From positions 372,001 to 436,000 of the forward strand of contig NZ_WWCK01000001.1 of the NCBI RefSeq assembly GCF_009857435.1: a stretch of 64,000 nt of DNA, given 5' to 3'. Every line of letters begins with the position of its first letter. Within the stretch, counting starts at the first letter, position 1. This stretch comes from Duganella rivi. Its GTDB lineage: Bacteria; Pseudomonadota; Gammaproteobacteria; Burkholderiales; Burkholderiaceae_D. Made by a program: the position numbers and the translations under genes. A model generated the notes under the pieces. The model had not been told where the DNA came from. It did no database searches and was given only the letters and a program-made list of their open reading frames with translations. This document shows positions 1 to 7,990 of this stretch, piece after piece.

Positions 1-6
1 TAAAAC

Positions 7-92
7 CGGGGTCAGTTCTGCCAATCGGACACGGGCTCTACCGTAGCGTTCGCTACGGTAGAGCCCGTGTCCGATTGGCAGAACTGACCCCG
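7..92. repeat. Long perfect palindrome, probable bidirectional terminator or REP-like element
   Basis: Bases 7-48 and 51-92 are perfect reverse complements (42-bp arms) around a 2-nt TT centre. The outer end is GGGGTCAG/CTGACCCC. On the + strand the stem is followed by GAATTTTTA and on the - strand by GGTTTTA, so it can terminate transcription both ways; it abuts the stop codon of the M28 peptidase. GGGGTCAG-type palindromes recur between genes in Oxalobacteraceae (recollection, not searched), so a dispersed repeat family is also possible. Confidence 0.8.
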
Positions 93-97
93 AATTT

Positions 98-1720
98 TTA
101 GTTACGCGGCACAGCGAAGGCGTCGCCGGCTTTCCATTCGGGCAGCTTGGCGCCGTTGGCGATCAGGCGGCCGAGGTTGAGCGTGTATTGCGCCATCTGC
201 ACTATGCCGCCCAAGTCCCAGCTCGGATCGTATTCGTCGCTGGCCTGGTGGTAGCGCTTGCCGTACGCCGCCATCTTGGCCTTGGCCGCTTCAGCGTCCT
301 TGAGGTAGTCGCGGCCCGAGGTGATCGAGAACGCCGGCACGCCGTTTTTGGCAAAGCTGAAGTGGTCGCTACGGAAGTAGCCGCCCGCCAGATCTGGCTT
401 GGCTTCGGCCACTTGCATGCCCATGCCTTTCGCTGCCGCCTCGGCCAGCTTGCCAAGCTCGGTGCGCTCGCTGCCTTGTGCGCCGATGTCGCGCGTGGCG
501 CCGGCAAAGTTCAGGCTATCCAGATTCAGGTTGGCCGCCGTTTTCGCCAATGGCCACAGCGGCGACGAAGCATACGCCGCGCTACCCAGCAAGCCCTGCT
601 CTTCGGCTGCGACCCACAGGAACATCTGGCTGCGCTTTGCCGGGAAGCGGCGCGCCTGCTCGGCCATCGCCAGCAAGGCTGCCGAACCGGAGGCGTTATC
701 GACCGCGCCGTTGAAAATGGTATCGCCACTATCGCCTTGCTTGCCGAGGTGATCCCAGTGCGCGCTGTAAATCACCACTTCGTCCTTCAGCTTAGGATCG
801 GTACCCGGCACCACGGCCGATACGTTGAATTGCTCCACTTTGCGCACCGCCGCTTTCATCTCGCCATTGAGCTTGGCCGCCAGCGGCACTGGCTTGAAGT
901 CAGCCTTCTCCGCCGCTGCGCGCAACGCATCCAGATCCTGACCTGAGGCCGTGAACAGCGCACGCGCGGTATCGTCAGTGATCCAGCCTTGCAGCGGCGT
1001 GCCCAGCGTACCAGCCGCCAATTGGAAGCGCTCTACACCAGCCCAGCTATTTTGAATCACGCTCCAGCCATACGATGCCGTCGGCGTGGTGTGAATCAGC
1101 AGCACGCCAGCCGCGCCTTGGCGCTGCGCTTCTTCAAACTTGTAGCTCCAGCGGCCGTAGTAAGTCAGACCTTTGCCGTTGAAGCGGCTAGGCTGCTCCG
1201 CCGTCGGCTGCGGATCGTTGACCATCACGACGATGATCTTGCCCTTCACGTCGACGCCTTTAAAGTCATTCCACTTCTCGTCCGGCGCGGTGATGCCGTA
1301 ACCAGCAAACACCAGCTCCGCGTTAAAGCTGTGCGACGCAGTCGCATCGCCCGGCGCAAACACCCAATCCTTGCCAAATGCGATATCCAGCGCCTTGCCG
1401 CCCGCTTCCAGTTTCAGCGTGCTCTCGGCCGGCTGCGTTTTCACGCCGGCGATCTGCACCGACTGGCGGAAGCTGTCGCCATTACCGGGCTTCAGTCCCA
1501 AGGCCAGCGCCTGCGATTCCAGATACGCCACAGTCAAATCGCCGCCGCGCTGGCCGGTGCCACGGCCTTCCAGCAAGTCGCTGGAGAGGAAGGCGAGGTG
1601 CGCGCGCAGCGGCGCTTCCTGCACCACGGCGGTCTTGCCGGCGTCGGCGTGAGCAGGGAATGCCAGCGCAAAGCTCATGGCCAGCACGGAGGCAGCGAAG
1701 GATTTTGTCATTTTTTTCAT
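98..1720 (-). CDS. M28 family metallopeptidase (secreted Zn aminopeptidase)
   Basis: 540 aa. An N-terminal signal peptide (MKKMTKSFAASVLAM..., cleavage near AHA-DAG) sends it to the periplasm or outside. A PA-type insert (GVLLIHTTPTASYGW) interrupts the catalytic domain. The M28 metal ligands are in order: YSAHWDHLG (His, Asp), DNASGSAALLAM (Asp), WVAAEEQGLLGS (catalytic Glu pair), NLDSLNF (Asp) and SDHFSFAKNGVPAF (His). It probably removes N-terminal residues from peptides. The start at 1720 was chosen over an upstream in-frame Met because it begins the signal peptide. It is divergent from gluQ, with 67 bp between starts, and ends at the palindrome at the left edge. Confidence 0.9.
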   Translation of the reverse strand: MKKMTKSFAASVLAMSFALAFPAHADAGKTAVVQEAPLRAHLAFLSSDLLEGRGTGQRGGDLTVAYLESQALALGLKPGNGDSFRQSVQIAGVKTQPAESTLKLEAGGKALDIAFGKDWVFAPGDATASHSFNAELVFAGYGITAPDEKWNDFKGVDVKGKIIVVMVNDPQPTAEQPSRFNGKGLTYYGRWSYKFEEAQRQGAAGVLLIHTTPTASYGWSVIQNSWAGVERFQLAAGTLGTPLQGWITDDTARALFTASGQDLDALRAAAEKADFKPVPLAAKLNGEMKAAVRKVEQFNVSAVVPGTDPKLKDEVVIYSAHWDHLGKQGDSGDTIFNGAVDNASGSAALLAMAEQARRFPAKRSQMFLWVAAEEQGLLGSAAYASSPLWPLAKTAANLNLDSLNFAGATRDIGAQGSERTELGKLAEAAAKGMGMQVAEAKPDLAGGYFRSDHFSFAKNGVPAFSITSGRDYLKDAEAAKAKMAAYGKRYHQASDEYDPSWDLGGIVQMAQYTLNLGRLIANGAKLPEWKAGDAFAVPRN

Positions 1721-1787
1721 GATGTCCTGTGGGCGTAAGTAATCGTTGCGGGATTTCCGCGTCCGCATTGTATGCGAAAATGCGGGC

Positions 1788-2699
1788 ATGACTGCTCGTT
1801 CTCCCTACATCGGCCGCTTCGCCCCTTCGCCCACCGGCCCCCTGCATATCGGCTCGCTGGTGGCCGCCATCGCCAGCTATCTCGACGCCAAGGTGCACCA
1901 AGGCCAATGGCTGGTGCGCATTGAAGACGTGGACGGCGCGCGCAATGTCGCCGGCGCCGATGAACATATCCTCGCCTCGCTCCTGCGCTGCGGCATGCAG
2001 TGGGACGGCGAAGTGACGTGGCAAACCAGGCGCTACGCGCTGTACGAACAAGCGATGCAGCAATTGGGCGACCTGGTCTATCCCTGCGGCTGCTCGCGCC
2101 GCGAGATCGCCGATTCGCAAGTGAACGCAGCCGCCGGCCCGAATCAGGCGCTGATCTATCCGGGCACCTGCCGCCACGGCCTCGCGCCCGGAAAGGTGGG
2201 CCGCGCGCTGCGCGTGAAGGTACCGCAATCGCCGCACTGCGTGCTGTCGTTTGAAGACCGCTGGTTCGGCCACACCAGCCAAGACCTGACCGCCGAAGTG
2301 GGCGATTTCATCATCGTGCGCGCCGACCGCTACTGGGCCTATCAATTGGCGGTGGTGGTGGACGATGGCGCGCAAGGCATCACCGACATCGTGCGCGGCG
2401 TTGATCTGCTGGATTCCACGCCGCGCCAGCTGTACCTGCAACAGGTGCTGAACCTGCCGCAGCCGAGCTACCTGCACGTGCCGGTGGTGCTGAACGAAGC
2501 CGGCGACAAGATGTCCAAGCAAACCGGCGCTATCGCCTTCGACGACGGTAGCGATCCGCAACAGCTGTTGCAAAAAGCCATGCTGCCAGCGGCCCGCTTC
2601 CTCGGCCTTGATGTGCAAGCGGAAAGTATCGATGCTTTCTGGCGCGCCGCCATCCCGGCATGGGCGCAGTTGCTGCAAACCTTGCCGCGCGGCGCTTGA
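1788..2699 (+). CDS. gluQ: Glutamyl-Q tRNA(Asp) synthetase
   Basis: 303 aa, the length of the truncated GluRS paralogue that lacks an anticodon-binding domain. It attaches glutamate to queuosine at position 34 of tRNA(Asp). Visible motifs: the class I signature FAPSPTGPLHIGSL near the N-terminus, the zinc-binding group YPCGCSRREI with the later YPGTC, the IEDVDGAR substrate motif, and the KMSKQ-type loop (GDKMSKQTGA). The ATG at 1788 precedes the family N-terminus PYIGRFAPSP directly; an upstream TTG would add 14 unrelated residues. Confidence 0.95.
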   Translation: MTARSPYIGRFAPSPTGPLHIGSLVAAIASYLDAKVHQGQWLVRIEDVDGARNVAGADEHILASLLRCGMQWDGEVTWQTRRYALYEQAMQQLGDLVYPCGCSRREIADSQVNAAAGPNQALIYPGTCRHGLAPGKVGRALRVKVPQSPHCVLSFEDRWFGHTSQDLTAEVGDFIIVRADRYWAYQLAVVVDDGAQGITDIVRGVDLLDSTPRQLYLQQVLNLPQPSYLHVPVVLNEAGDKMSKQTGAIAFDDGSDPQQLLQKAMLPAARFLGLDVQAESIDAFWRAAIPAWAQLLQTLPRGA

Positions 2700-2741
2700 A
2701 GGCGTGCGCCGCGTTACATCGCTTTTGCCTACACTGGTCTT

Positions 2742-4220
2742 ATGGAAGTCGAACTCAAACTGTTACTCGCGCCCGAGGATAACGACAAGCTGCTGCATCA
2801 CCCGCTGCTGGACACGCCCGCGCGCGTGCAGCAACTGACTGCGCGTTATTTCGATACGCCGGATCTGCATCTGCTGCGTCACGGCGCAGGCCTGCGCGTG
2901 CGCAAGGTGGACGGCGAGTGGATACAAACCATGAAGGCCGGCGGCAGCGTGCAAAGCGGCCTGCATAGCCGCAACGAGTGGGAAGGCCCGGTTGATCGCC
3001 CATGGCCGCGTCTCGGCAAGCTGCGCAAGATGGTAGGTGATGACGAACATTGGCTATCCATGCTGGACGTGCCGGAGTTAAAGGATCGCCTCGAACCGCT
3101 GTTCGTGGTAGACGTGCAGCGCCACTCGTGGGATGTGGAAATCGGCGGCAACCGCATCGAGGTGGTGCTGGACGTCGGCCACATCGAACGCAAAGCGCAC
3201 AAGGTGCCGGTCAACGAAATTGAACTGGAATTGAAGGAAGGCGATCCCGCAGGCCTGTACGCGTTCGCGCTGCAACTGCTGGACGACATCCCGCTCCGCA
3301 TCAGCAATATCAACAAAGCGCAGCGCGGCTATATGCTGGTGCGCGAAACCGGCAACGCACCGTTCCGCGCGCAGGCTTTGGCACTGGAAGTGGATGCGCC
3401 GCTGAGCGACGCGCTGCCCGCCGTGCTAGGCAACTGCCTGGAACAAATCCAACGCAACGAAATAGCAGTCATCGACGGCCACGATCCCGAAACACTGCAC
3501 CAGATGCGCGTGGGCGTGCGTCGATTGCGCTCTGCCCTCAAGCTGTTCGACACGGTGGCGCCCTGCCCGCCCGCGCTGCAAGAGGACATCAACTGGCTAG
3601 GCGCGGAACTGGGCGCGGCGCGTGACTGGGACGTACTGGTCTCCTCCACACTGGCGCGCGTGGATGCCTCGCAAATGGAACTGCAATCATTGGCGCTGCA
3701 AACGGCTCACGCCAAACGGAGCGAGGCTGCGCAAGCCTTGCTGTCGCCGCGCTACACGCGCTTGATGCTGACCATGGGATCATGGATGCTGCAGACCGCG
3801 CCGCTGCTTAACGGCTCGGCCATGCAGTTTTCGCGTCAGAGCCTGCAACATTTGCACAAGTCCTTGATCAAGCGCGCCAACCGCATGAACGACAGCGACG
3901 CCGCCAGCGCCCACCGCACCCGCATCGCCGCCAAGCGTAGCCGCTACGCGCTGGAGTTCTTCCATGCGCTGTATCGCAGCAAAGGCACGCATACCTATTT
4001 AAAAGCGCTGGCCGCAGTGCAGGAAGAACTGGGGCAGCATAATGACCTGGCGGTGGCGGATCATCTGCTGCAAGAACTGGCGCAGCAGCATCCGCAATCT
4101 TCCGGCGCGATTCAATTCGCGCGCGGCTATCTATTAGCGCAGCAGGCTACGCAAGCTGCCGATCTAAACGCGATCCGCAACCGCCTGCACGCATTGCGAC
4201 TGCCGCACTCCCGTCACTAG
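2742..4220 (+). CDS. CYTH and CHAD domain protein (inorganic triphosphatase type)
   Basis: 492 aa. The N-terminal ~200 residues are a CYTH domain beginning with the ExExK signature (MEVELKLLL), followed by basic and acidic strands (LRVRKVDG, NEIELELKEGD) that line the triphosphate tunnel. The C-terminal half (about 220-490) is an alpha-helical CHAD domain rich in conserved His/Arg (LHQMRVGVRRLRSALKLF, HRTRIAAKRSRYALEFF), thought to bind polyphosphate. The architecture equals that of E. coli YgiF, a tripolyphosphatase. It lies 42 bp after gluQ and ends convergently with the LysE gene, sharing the CTAG at 4217-4220. Confidence 0.93.
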   Translation: MEVELKLLLAPEDNDKLLHHPLLDTPARVQQLTARYFDTPDLHLLRHGAGLRVRKVDGEWIQTMKAGGSVQSGLHSRNEWEGPVDRPWPRLGKLRKMVGDDEHWLSMLDVPELKDRLEPLFVVDVQRHSWDVEIGGNRIEVVLDVGHIERKAHKVPVNEIELELKEGDPAGLYAFALQLLDDIPLRISNINKAQRGYMLVRETGNAPFRAQALALEVDAPLSDALPAVLGNCLEQIQRNEIAVIDGHDPETLHQMRVGVRRLRSALKLFDTVAPCPPALQEDINWLGAELGAARDWDVLVSSTLARVDASQMELQSLALQTAHAKRSEAAQALLSPRYTRLMLTMGSWMLQTAPLLNGSAMQFSRQSLQHLHKSLIKRANRMNDSDAASAHRTRIAAKRSRYALEFFHALYRSKGTHTYLKALAAVQEELGQHNDLAVADHLLQELAQQHPQSSGAIQFARGYLLAQQATQAADLNAIRNRLHALRLPHSRH

Positions 4221-4813
4221 GCCAGCATCGGATACAGCGTTGCCACTAGCAGCAGCGCCATCACGATATTGAAGATGCGCACCGAGCGCGGGTCTTGCAG
4301 TACACGGCGCATCGCCACGCCGAACATGGCCCACGCGCCGACGCAGAACACGCCGATCACGCCAAAGATGCCAGCCAGCGTGGCCGCATCCAGCACGGTG
4401 AAGCCCTGCGGCAGATAGGTAGTCAAAGCGCTCAAGGCCATCACCCACGCCTTCGGATTAATCCACTGGAACGCAGCCGCGCCGAAAAAGCCCATCGGCT
4501 TGGACAGGCTGGCCTGCTCGCCAGTCATCGGCGCCGCATGCGCCAGCTTCCACGCCAGCCAAAGCAGATAGATCGCGCCGCCGTATTTGAGGATGGTTTG
4601 CAGCATCGGGAACTGTTCGAACACCACATGCAAGCCCATGCCGGTCGCAAAAATCATGAAGGTGAAGCCGCAGGTAATGCCGAACAAATGCGGCAGCGAA
4701 CGCACGAAGCCGTAGTTCAAGCCCGAGGCAAGAATCATGGTGTTGTTCGGGCCGGGCGTGATGGAGCTGACGGCGGCAAAGGTACAAAGTGGCAGCAGCA
4801 ATTCGGGCGACAT
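4217..4813 (-). CDS. LysE/RhtB family amino-acid exporter
   Basis: 198 aa with about six hydrophobic segments. The N-terminus carries the family hallmark SSITPGPNNTMILASGLNYG; later segments include YGGAIYLLWLAWKLAHA and a terminal MALLLVATLYPMLA helix. Members export amino acids such as lysine, homoserine or threonine through the inner membrane; the substrate cannot be told from sequence. It is a single gene facing the LysR gene downstream of it only at a distance of about 100 bp. Confidence 0.9.
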   Translation of the reverse strand: MSPELLLPLCTFAAVSSITPGPNNTMILASGLNYGFVRSLPHLFGITCGFTFMIFATGMGLHVVFEQFPMLQTILKYGGAIYLLWLAWKLAHAAPMTGEQASLSKPMGFFGAAAFQWINPKAWVMALSALTTYLPQGFTVLDAATLAGIFGVIGVFCVGAWAMFGVAMRRVLQDPRSVRIFNIVMALLLVATLYPMLA

Positions 4814-4915
4814 GGCAGATCCGTGTGTGGAGTGTGTGCTTGCATTGTACGGCTAAGTGTACTGGCACACACCAGTACACTTTAGCAAACAGTTAGCACC
4901 ACTGTATTGGTCGCT

Positions 4916-5863
4916 TTACCGGTACGGCTTACGCTTACCCAGCTTTTTGTAGAAGCCTTCCAGCTCGCGCGCCACCAAATCCTGGCCGTTTTCGATCACG
5001 AAATCCTGGAACGCCGCCGCCACCTTGGGAATCGGCTGATCGGTCAGGTGCATGATGTGCCAGTCGCCCTCCACCGGGCCGATCGGCAGCGTTGCCAGCA
5101 AGCCGGTCTCGAACTCCAGACCGCAGGCGTGCACCGACAGGAAGCCTACGCCAAGGCCCGCCGACACCATGCGCTTGATCGCCTCGTTGCTCGATACCTC
5201 GGAGCCGAATTCCGCCGCGTGGCCTTGTTCACGCAGCAGCTTCTCCACTGCCGTGCGCGTACCCGAACCGCGTTCACGCACCAGCAGGTTGGCCGCCATC
5301 ACGTCATTGAGGGTGAGTTTTTTCTTCTTCATCAGCGGATGCGAAGGACTGGCCACAAACGCCATCGGGTGTCGCGCGAACTTGGCCGCATTGGTGCGCA
5401 ATTCGCGCGGCGGCGTGCCCATGATGGCCAGCTCAATCTCGTGCCGCGCCAGCATGTTGATGATCTCCGTGCGGTTGCCCACCTGGAGCTTGAGGCGCAC
5501 GTCCGGGCGCTCCAGCGTGAACGGCACCAGCATCGGCGGCAGCAAGTGCTCCGCCGTGGTCACCGCGCCGATGCGCAACGTACCGGAGGTGACGCCCTGC
5601 AGCGCCGCCAGTTCGTCGGTGGCCTGCTCCCATAAGCGCAGGATGCGCTCCGAGAATTCGGCCATCACCTCGCCCGCCGCCGTCAGCTGGATATTGCGAC
5701 CCACTTTACGCGTGAGCGCAATGCCCGCAATCTCCTCCAGTGTGCGGATTTGCAACGACACTGCGGGCTGCGTGAGATGCATGGCATCCGCCGCGCGCGA
5801 CACGCTCTCGTGCCGCGCAACCAAGACCAGCGACTGTAGCTGGCGAAAACTCGCGTGATACAT
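4916..5863 (-). CDS. LysR family transcriptional regulator
   Basis: 315 aa. The N-terminal winged helix-turn-helix is clear (FRQLQSLVLVARHESVSRAADAMHLTQPAVSLQIRTLE in sequence order, HTH around residues 18-50). It is followed by the periplasmic-binding-like effector domain with GTLRIGAVTTAEHLLPPML. The overall pattern resembles CbbR/CysB-like members, but the effector is unknown. ATG at 5863 is preferred to a TTG two codons upstream. It is divergent from the HAD-like gene (96 bp apart) and may control that gene and the dehydrogenase behind it; this is inference from position only. Confidence 0.9.
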   Translation of the reverse strand: MYHASFRQLQSLVLVARHESVSRAADAMHLTQPAVSLQIRTLEEIAGIALTRKVGRNIQLTAAGEVMAEFSERILRLWEQATDELAALQGVTSGTLRIGAVTTAEHLLPPMLVPFTLERPDVRLKLQVGNRTEIINMLARHEIELAIMGTPPRELRTNAAKFARHPMAFVASPSHPLMKKKKLTLNDVMAANLLVRERGSGTRTAVEKLLREQGHAAEFGSEVSSNEAIKRMVSAGLGVGFLSVHACGLEFETGLLATLPIGPVEGDWHIMHLTDQPIPKVAAAFQDFVIENGQDLVARELEGFYKKLGKRKPYR

Positions 5864-5959
5864 AAACAATCCTTATCGATAATCCAAAATCTTTAATTTT
5901 TCTTTTGCAGATTCTACCTCTATATTCATAATCATCTGACATCGTTGAGCGAGAATGAG

Positions 5960-6670
5960 ATGAGCATAGACGTGATCTTCATGGGTTTGGACGGGGTTCT
6001 TTTCGATACCGAAGCGCTGCACCTTGCAGCCTGCAACGCAGCGTTTGCCAACGCCGGCCTGTCGGTGCGCTGGACTTTGCCGGCGCTGCGCGCTGCCGCC
6101 GTTACCCACGGTTACGCCCGCGCCATCGGCTCCGCTGTCGCCATGCCGCCGCTGTCGCGCAATAAGCAGCGCGTGGCGAAACTGCTGGAAGATAAGCATC
6201 GCCAATTCCATCAACTGATCCTCGCGCGCCCGCCGCAAGCGCAAGCTGCTGCACTGGCGCTGATTGAAGACGCCACTGCAGCCGGCTGCAAAATCTGCAT
6301 CCTGACCGATCTACCTGCACCCGCAGCCTCCGCGCTGCTGGAGCGCTACTTCGGCGCCGATGTGAATAGCTTGTTCAGCGTGGTCGCGGGCGGCGTTAAT
6401 TTCGACAGCACTGCCGGCGCAGGCCCGTATGCTCACGCACTGCATGCTATCGGCGCAGCGCCGCACGACGCCATCGCTATCGACACCGCCGTTCCCGCAC
6501 TGCGTGTGGCGGCCGATGCGGGCCTGTGGACTGTCTCCGTCGCACCGTATGGCGGCGACGTGGTGCGCCCGCGCCAATTCATCACTTTCGACGCCCTGCA
6601 CGAATTGCAGGCCAGCCCCTACACGCCGGATCAGCAGCGCCCCGCACCGGGGCTGCATCGAGCGGCATAG
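5960..6670 (+). CDS. HAD-like (CbbY/phosphoglycolate phosphatase type) protein, probable pseudoenzyme
   Basis: 236 aa. The N-terminal motif reads VIFMGLDGVLFDTEALH where active HAD phosphatases have DxDG(T/V): the first, nucleophilic Asp is Gly here. Motif II Thr is present (CILTDLP). Motif IV is degenerate (AIAIDTAVPALRVAADAG, against the usual EDSxxGxxAAxAAG). The fold and the cap helices appear complete, so it may bind but not hydrolyse a phosphate ester. ATG at 5960 is preferred over a TTG five codons earlier. It lies 28 bp before the NDH-2-like gene, in the same direction. Confidence 0.75.
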   Translation: MSIDVIFMGLDGVLFDTEALHLAACNAAFANAGLSVRWTLPALRAAAVTHGYARAIGSAVAMPPLSRNKQRVAKLLEDKHRQFHQLILARPPQAQAAALALIEDATAAGCKICILTDLPAPAASALLERYFGADVNSLFSVVAGGVNFDSTAGAGPYAHALHAIGAAPHDAIAIDTAVPALRVAADAGLWTVSVAPYGGDVVRPRQFITFDALHELQASPYTPDQQRPAPGLHRAA

Positions 6671-6698
6671 TTTTTTTAACTCATACAGGAGGCGCATC

Positions 6699-7970
6699 AT
6701 GGAAACCATCGTCATCGTCGGCGGCGGTGCGGGCGGGCTCGAACTCGCCACCCGTCTTGGAGATACGCTAGGCGCAGCAAAGCGCGCACGCGTGCTGCTG
6801 GTGGATCGCTGGCCCGGCCACTTCTGGAAGCCGTTGCTGCACACCGTCGCTTCCGGCAAGTGCGATCCGCAAGTGAACGAACTGCCGTTCAGCGCACAAG
6901 CGCTCGATCACGATTTTGAATTCGTGCAGGGCGATATGCTGTGCCTCGACCGCGCGCATCAAACCATCACCCTGTCGCCACGCGACGGCGGCGATGGCGC
7001 TTGCCGCGTTCTCGCTTACGATAAGCTGGTACTGGCGCTGGGCTCCGTCACCAATTTCTTCGGCGTGCCCGGCGCAGAGGAATACGCGCTGACGCTGGAC
7101 AGCGTAGCCGATGCAGAAGATTTCCGCCGCCGCTTCTTCGATACCTGCATCCGCGCCGGCGAACGGAAAAAACCAGTCAACGTAGTGATCGTCGGCGGCG
7201 GCGCGACCGGCGTGGAACTGGCGGCGGAGTTGAGCAACACCGCGCGCACGCTGGCCGCTTATCGCGTGCACGAACTCGATCCCGAGCAGGACATCCGCAT
7301 CACCGTGATTGAACGCGGCCAGCACCTGCTGCCGCAACTCGATCCGCTGCAAGCGCAGCGTGCAGCGCGCCATCTGCGCTCGCTCGGCATCAACGTAATG
7401 ACTTCCACCAGCGTCGCCAGCGTCAGCGCCGATGCGGTGACCGATGCCGAGGGCACGGTCTATCCCGCCGACTTGGCCTTGTGGGCCGCCGGCGTGGAAG
7501 CACCGCCGCTGTGCGCCACCTTGAGCCTCAGCGTGAATCACCTGAGGAAGATCATGGTGGATTCCAGCCTGCGTTCGTCCAACGATGGCCGCATCTACGC
7601 GCTGGGCGATTGCGCCAACTACGTCTGTCCGGTCAAAGGCCCGGCGCCGCCGCGCGCGCAAGTCGCGCATCAGCAAGCCATGTTCCTGGCCGATCTGCTG
7701 GCGCGCAAAGAAGACACGCCGCGCCCGGACTTCCGCTATCACGACTACGGCTCGCTGATTTCTCTCGGCCAGCAAGCGGCAGTCGGCGCACTGACCGGGC
7801 CAGTGAGCGGCAAGCGCTATCGCGTCGCCGGGCCAATGGCCAGCGTGCTGTATCGGCTCCTATATCAAAAGCACCTGCTGCAGCTGCATGGCACGGTGCC
7901 GATGCTGGCGCACACGCTGGCCGACTGGCTGCGGGCGCGTGTGCTGCCGCCGGTGAGACTGCACCGCTAA
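6699..7970 (+). CDS. NAD(P)/FAD-dependent oxidoreductase, type II NADH dehydrogenase-like
   Basis: 423 aa. Two dinucleotide-binding folds are visible: FAD site VIVGGGAGGLELATRLG at the N-terminus and NADH site VVIVGGGATGVELAAELS near residue 165, followed by the FAD-binding YALGDCANY. The C-terminal region ends with a basic, amphipathic stretch as in peripheral membrane NDH-2 enzymes, which pass electrons from NADH to quinone without pumping protons. A good ribosome site, CAGGAGG at 6686-6692, fixes the start at 6699. A sulfide:quinone reductase-like role is less likely because the paired cysteines of that family are not seen. Confidence 0.9.
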   Translation: METIVIVGGGAGGLELATRLGDTLGAAKRARVLLVDRWPGHFWKPLLHTVASGKCDPQVNELPFSAQALDHDFEFVQGDMLCLDRAHQTITLSPRDGGDGACRVLAYDKLVLALGSVTNFFGVPGAEEYALTLDSVADAEDFRRRFFDTCIRAGERKKPVNVVIVGGGATGVELAAELSNTARTLAAYRVHELDPEQDIRITVIERGQHLLPQLDPLQAQRAARHLRSLGINVMTSTSVASVSADAVTDAEGTVYPADLALWAAGVEAPPLCATLSLSVNHLRKIMVDSSLRSSNDGRIYALGDCANYVCPVKGPAPPRAQVAHQQAMFLADLLARKEDTPRPDFRYHDYGSLISLGQQAAVGALTGPVSGKRYRVAGPMASVLYRLLYQKHLLQLHGTVPMLAHTLADWLRARVLPPVRLHR

Positions 7971-7990
7971 AACCGGCCTATAATGGGTCT

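Noticed and set aside
5945..5962. TTG start for the HAD-like gene
   Set aside because: The ATG at 5960 gives the normal family N-terminus; the extra five residues add nothing.
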